Shown here: in pieces, positions 63,871-64,000 of the stretch
Position numbering within the stretch: the stretch's first letter is position 1
Layout: each line of letters opens with the position of its first letter
Notes under the pieces: generated by a model
Told to the model about the DNA's origin: nothing
The model's database searches: none
The model's input: only the letters and a program-made list of their open reading frames with translations
Translations under genes and position numbers: made by a program
Assembly (NCBI GenBank): GCA_017355425.1
Contig: CP070233.1
Coordinates: 5,241,501 to 5,305,500, forward strand
Source: Dolichospermum sp. DET69
Lineage (GTDB): Bacteria; Cyanobacteriota; Cyanobacteriia; Cyanobacteriales; Nostocaceae
Length of the DNA: 64,000 bases
Direction: 5' to 3'

Positions 63871-64000
63871 GTGATTAATATAGATCAAAAAATCTTTACA
63901 ACTGAAGACGGTCATACCATTATGGTATTGGCACCTGCTGGTCGCTTAGATATTACTACTGCTTGGCAATTCCGTCTCAAACTACAGGAATGTATTTCTA
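63871..64000 (+). CDS. STAS-domain protein (anti-sigma factor antagonist), partial
   Basis: From GTG 63871 the frame stays open to the window edge and encodes 43 residues: DQKIFTTEDGHTIMVLAPAG, then RLDITTAWQFRLKLQECIS. The VLAPAGRLDITTAWQFR pattern is the first strand, turn and helix of a STAS domain as in SpoIIAA-like anti-sigma antagonists. The phospho-acceptor Ser would lie beyond the window. The start codon is tentative. Confidence 0.7.
   Translation, partial: MINIDQKIFTTEDGHTIMVLAPAGRLDITTAWQFRLKLQECIS

Overview
The window comes from an AT-rich cyanobacterial chromosome, most likely a heterocystous (Nostocales) strain. The evidence is: about twenty HIP1 octamers (gcgatcgc); long heptanucleotide tandem repeats of the STRR type known from Anabaena and Calothrix; a ferrochelatase with a C-terminal chlorophyll-binding helix; an NdhS-like subunit; a serine/threonine kinase with the cyanobacterial GYAPIEQY activation-loop motif; and very many palindromic dispersed repeats. 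No CRISPR array and no rRNA were seen. Two tRNAs (Ser-CGA, Thr-UGU) are present.

Layout. 0-10 kb: response regulator, ABC ATPase, Ser/Thr kinase, tRNA-Ser, an unrecognised two-repeat protein with a zinc-ribbon partner, Hsp20, a lone type II thioesterase and a carotenoid oxygenase. 9.5-17.5 kb: a Gly-rich membrane protein plus a frameshifted DUF2207 gene, then a three-gene cassette (sigma-like protein, DUF1822 protein, and a CHAT protease joined through one membrane helix to a periplasmic ligand-binding domain), then wecB. 17.8-26 kb: cell-wall proteins (SH3/peptidoglycan-binding, M23 peptidase), a TnpB transposon with a divergent ribbon-helix-helix gene, an Rpn-like nuclease, and a type I restriction locus with hsdR whole but hsdM and hsdS collapsed into one chimeric remnant. 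26-37 kb: mostly housekeeping (hrcA, rhodanese, DUF3352, cysE, PPOX flavoprotein, SF2 helicase, lexA with its own LexA box, argF, tRNA-Thr). 37-46 kb: a gene graveyard with decayed IS1634, ISAs1 and IS1380 elements, an ISL3-type MITE with a perfect 8-bp target duplication, and truncated metX, tyrosine phosphatase, TauE-like and Crp-like genes. 46-50 kb: vWA protein, PP2C phosphatase and kinase-zinc-ribbon protein (a TerY-P-type triad), the kinase carrying seven almost identical WD40 repeats. 50-64 kb: methyltransferase, hemH, frameshifted DUF4126, purB, a second TnpB element beside a 5'-truncated histidine kinase, a HAS-barrel-like protein, ndhS, rodA, mrp, an SRPBCC protein, hemF and the start of a STAS protein.

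The most interesting signals are: (1) the sigma-like/DUF1822/CHAT-receptor cassette, which looks like a ligand-sensing transmembrane protease module; (2) the vWA-PP2C-kinase triad, whose WD40 propeller is nearly identical blade to blade except at a few surface positions; (3) a 21-22 nt hairpin found at nine places, whose inner stem changes while pairing is mostly kept, and which sits at the ends of an IS200/IS605 TnpB element and at solo sites; (4) the hsdM-hsdS chimera beside an intact hsdR. All calls come from reading the sequence; no database search was possible.
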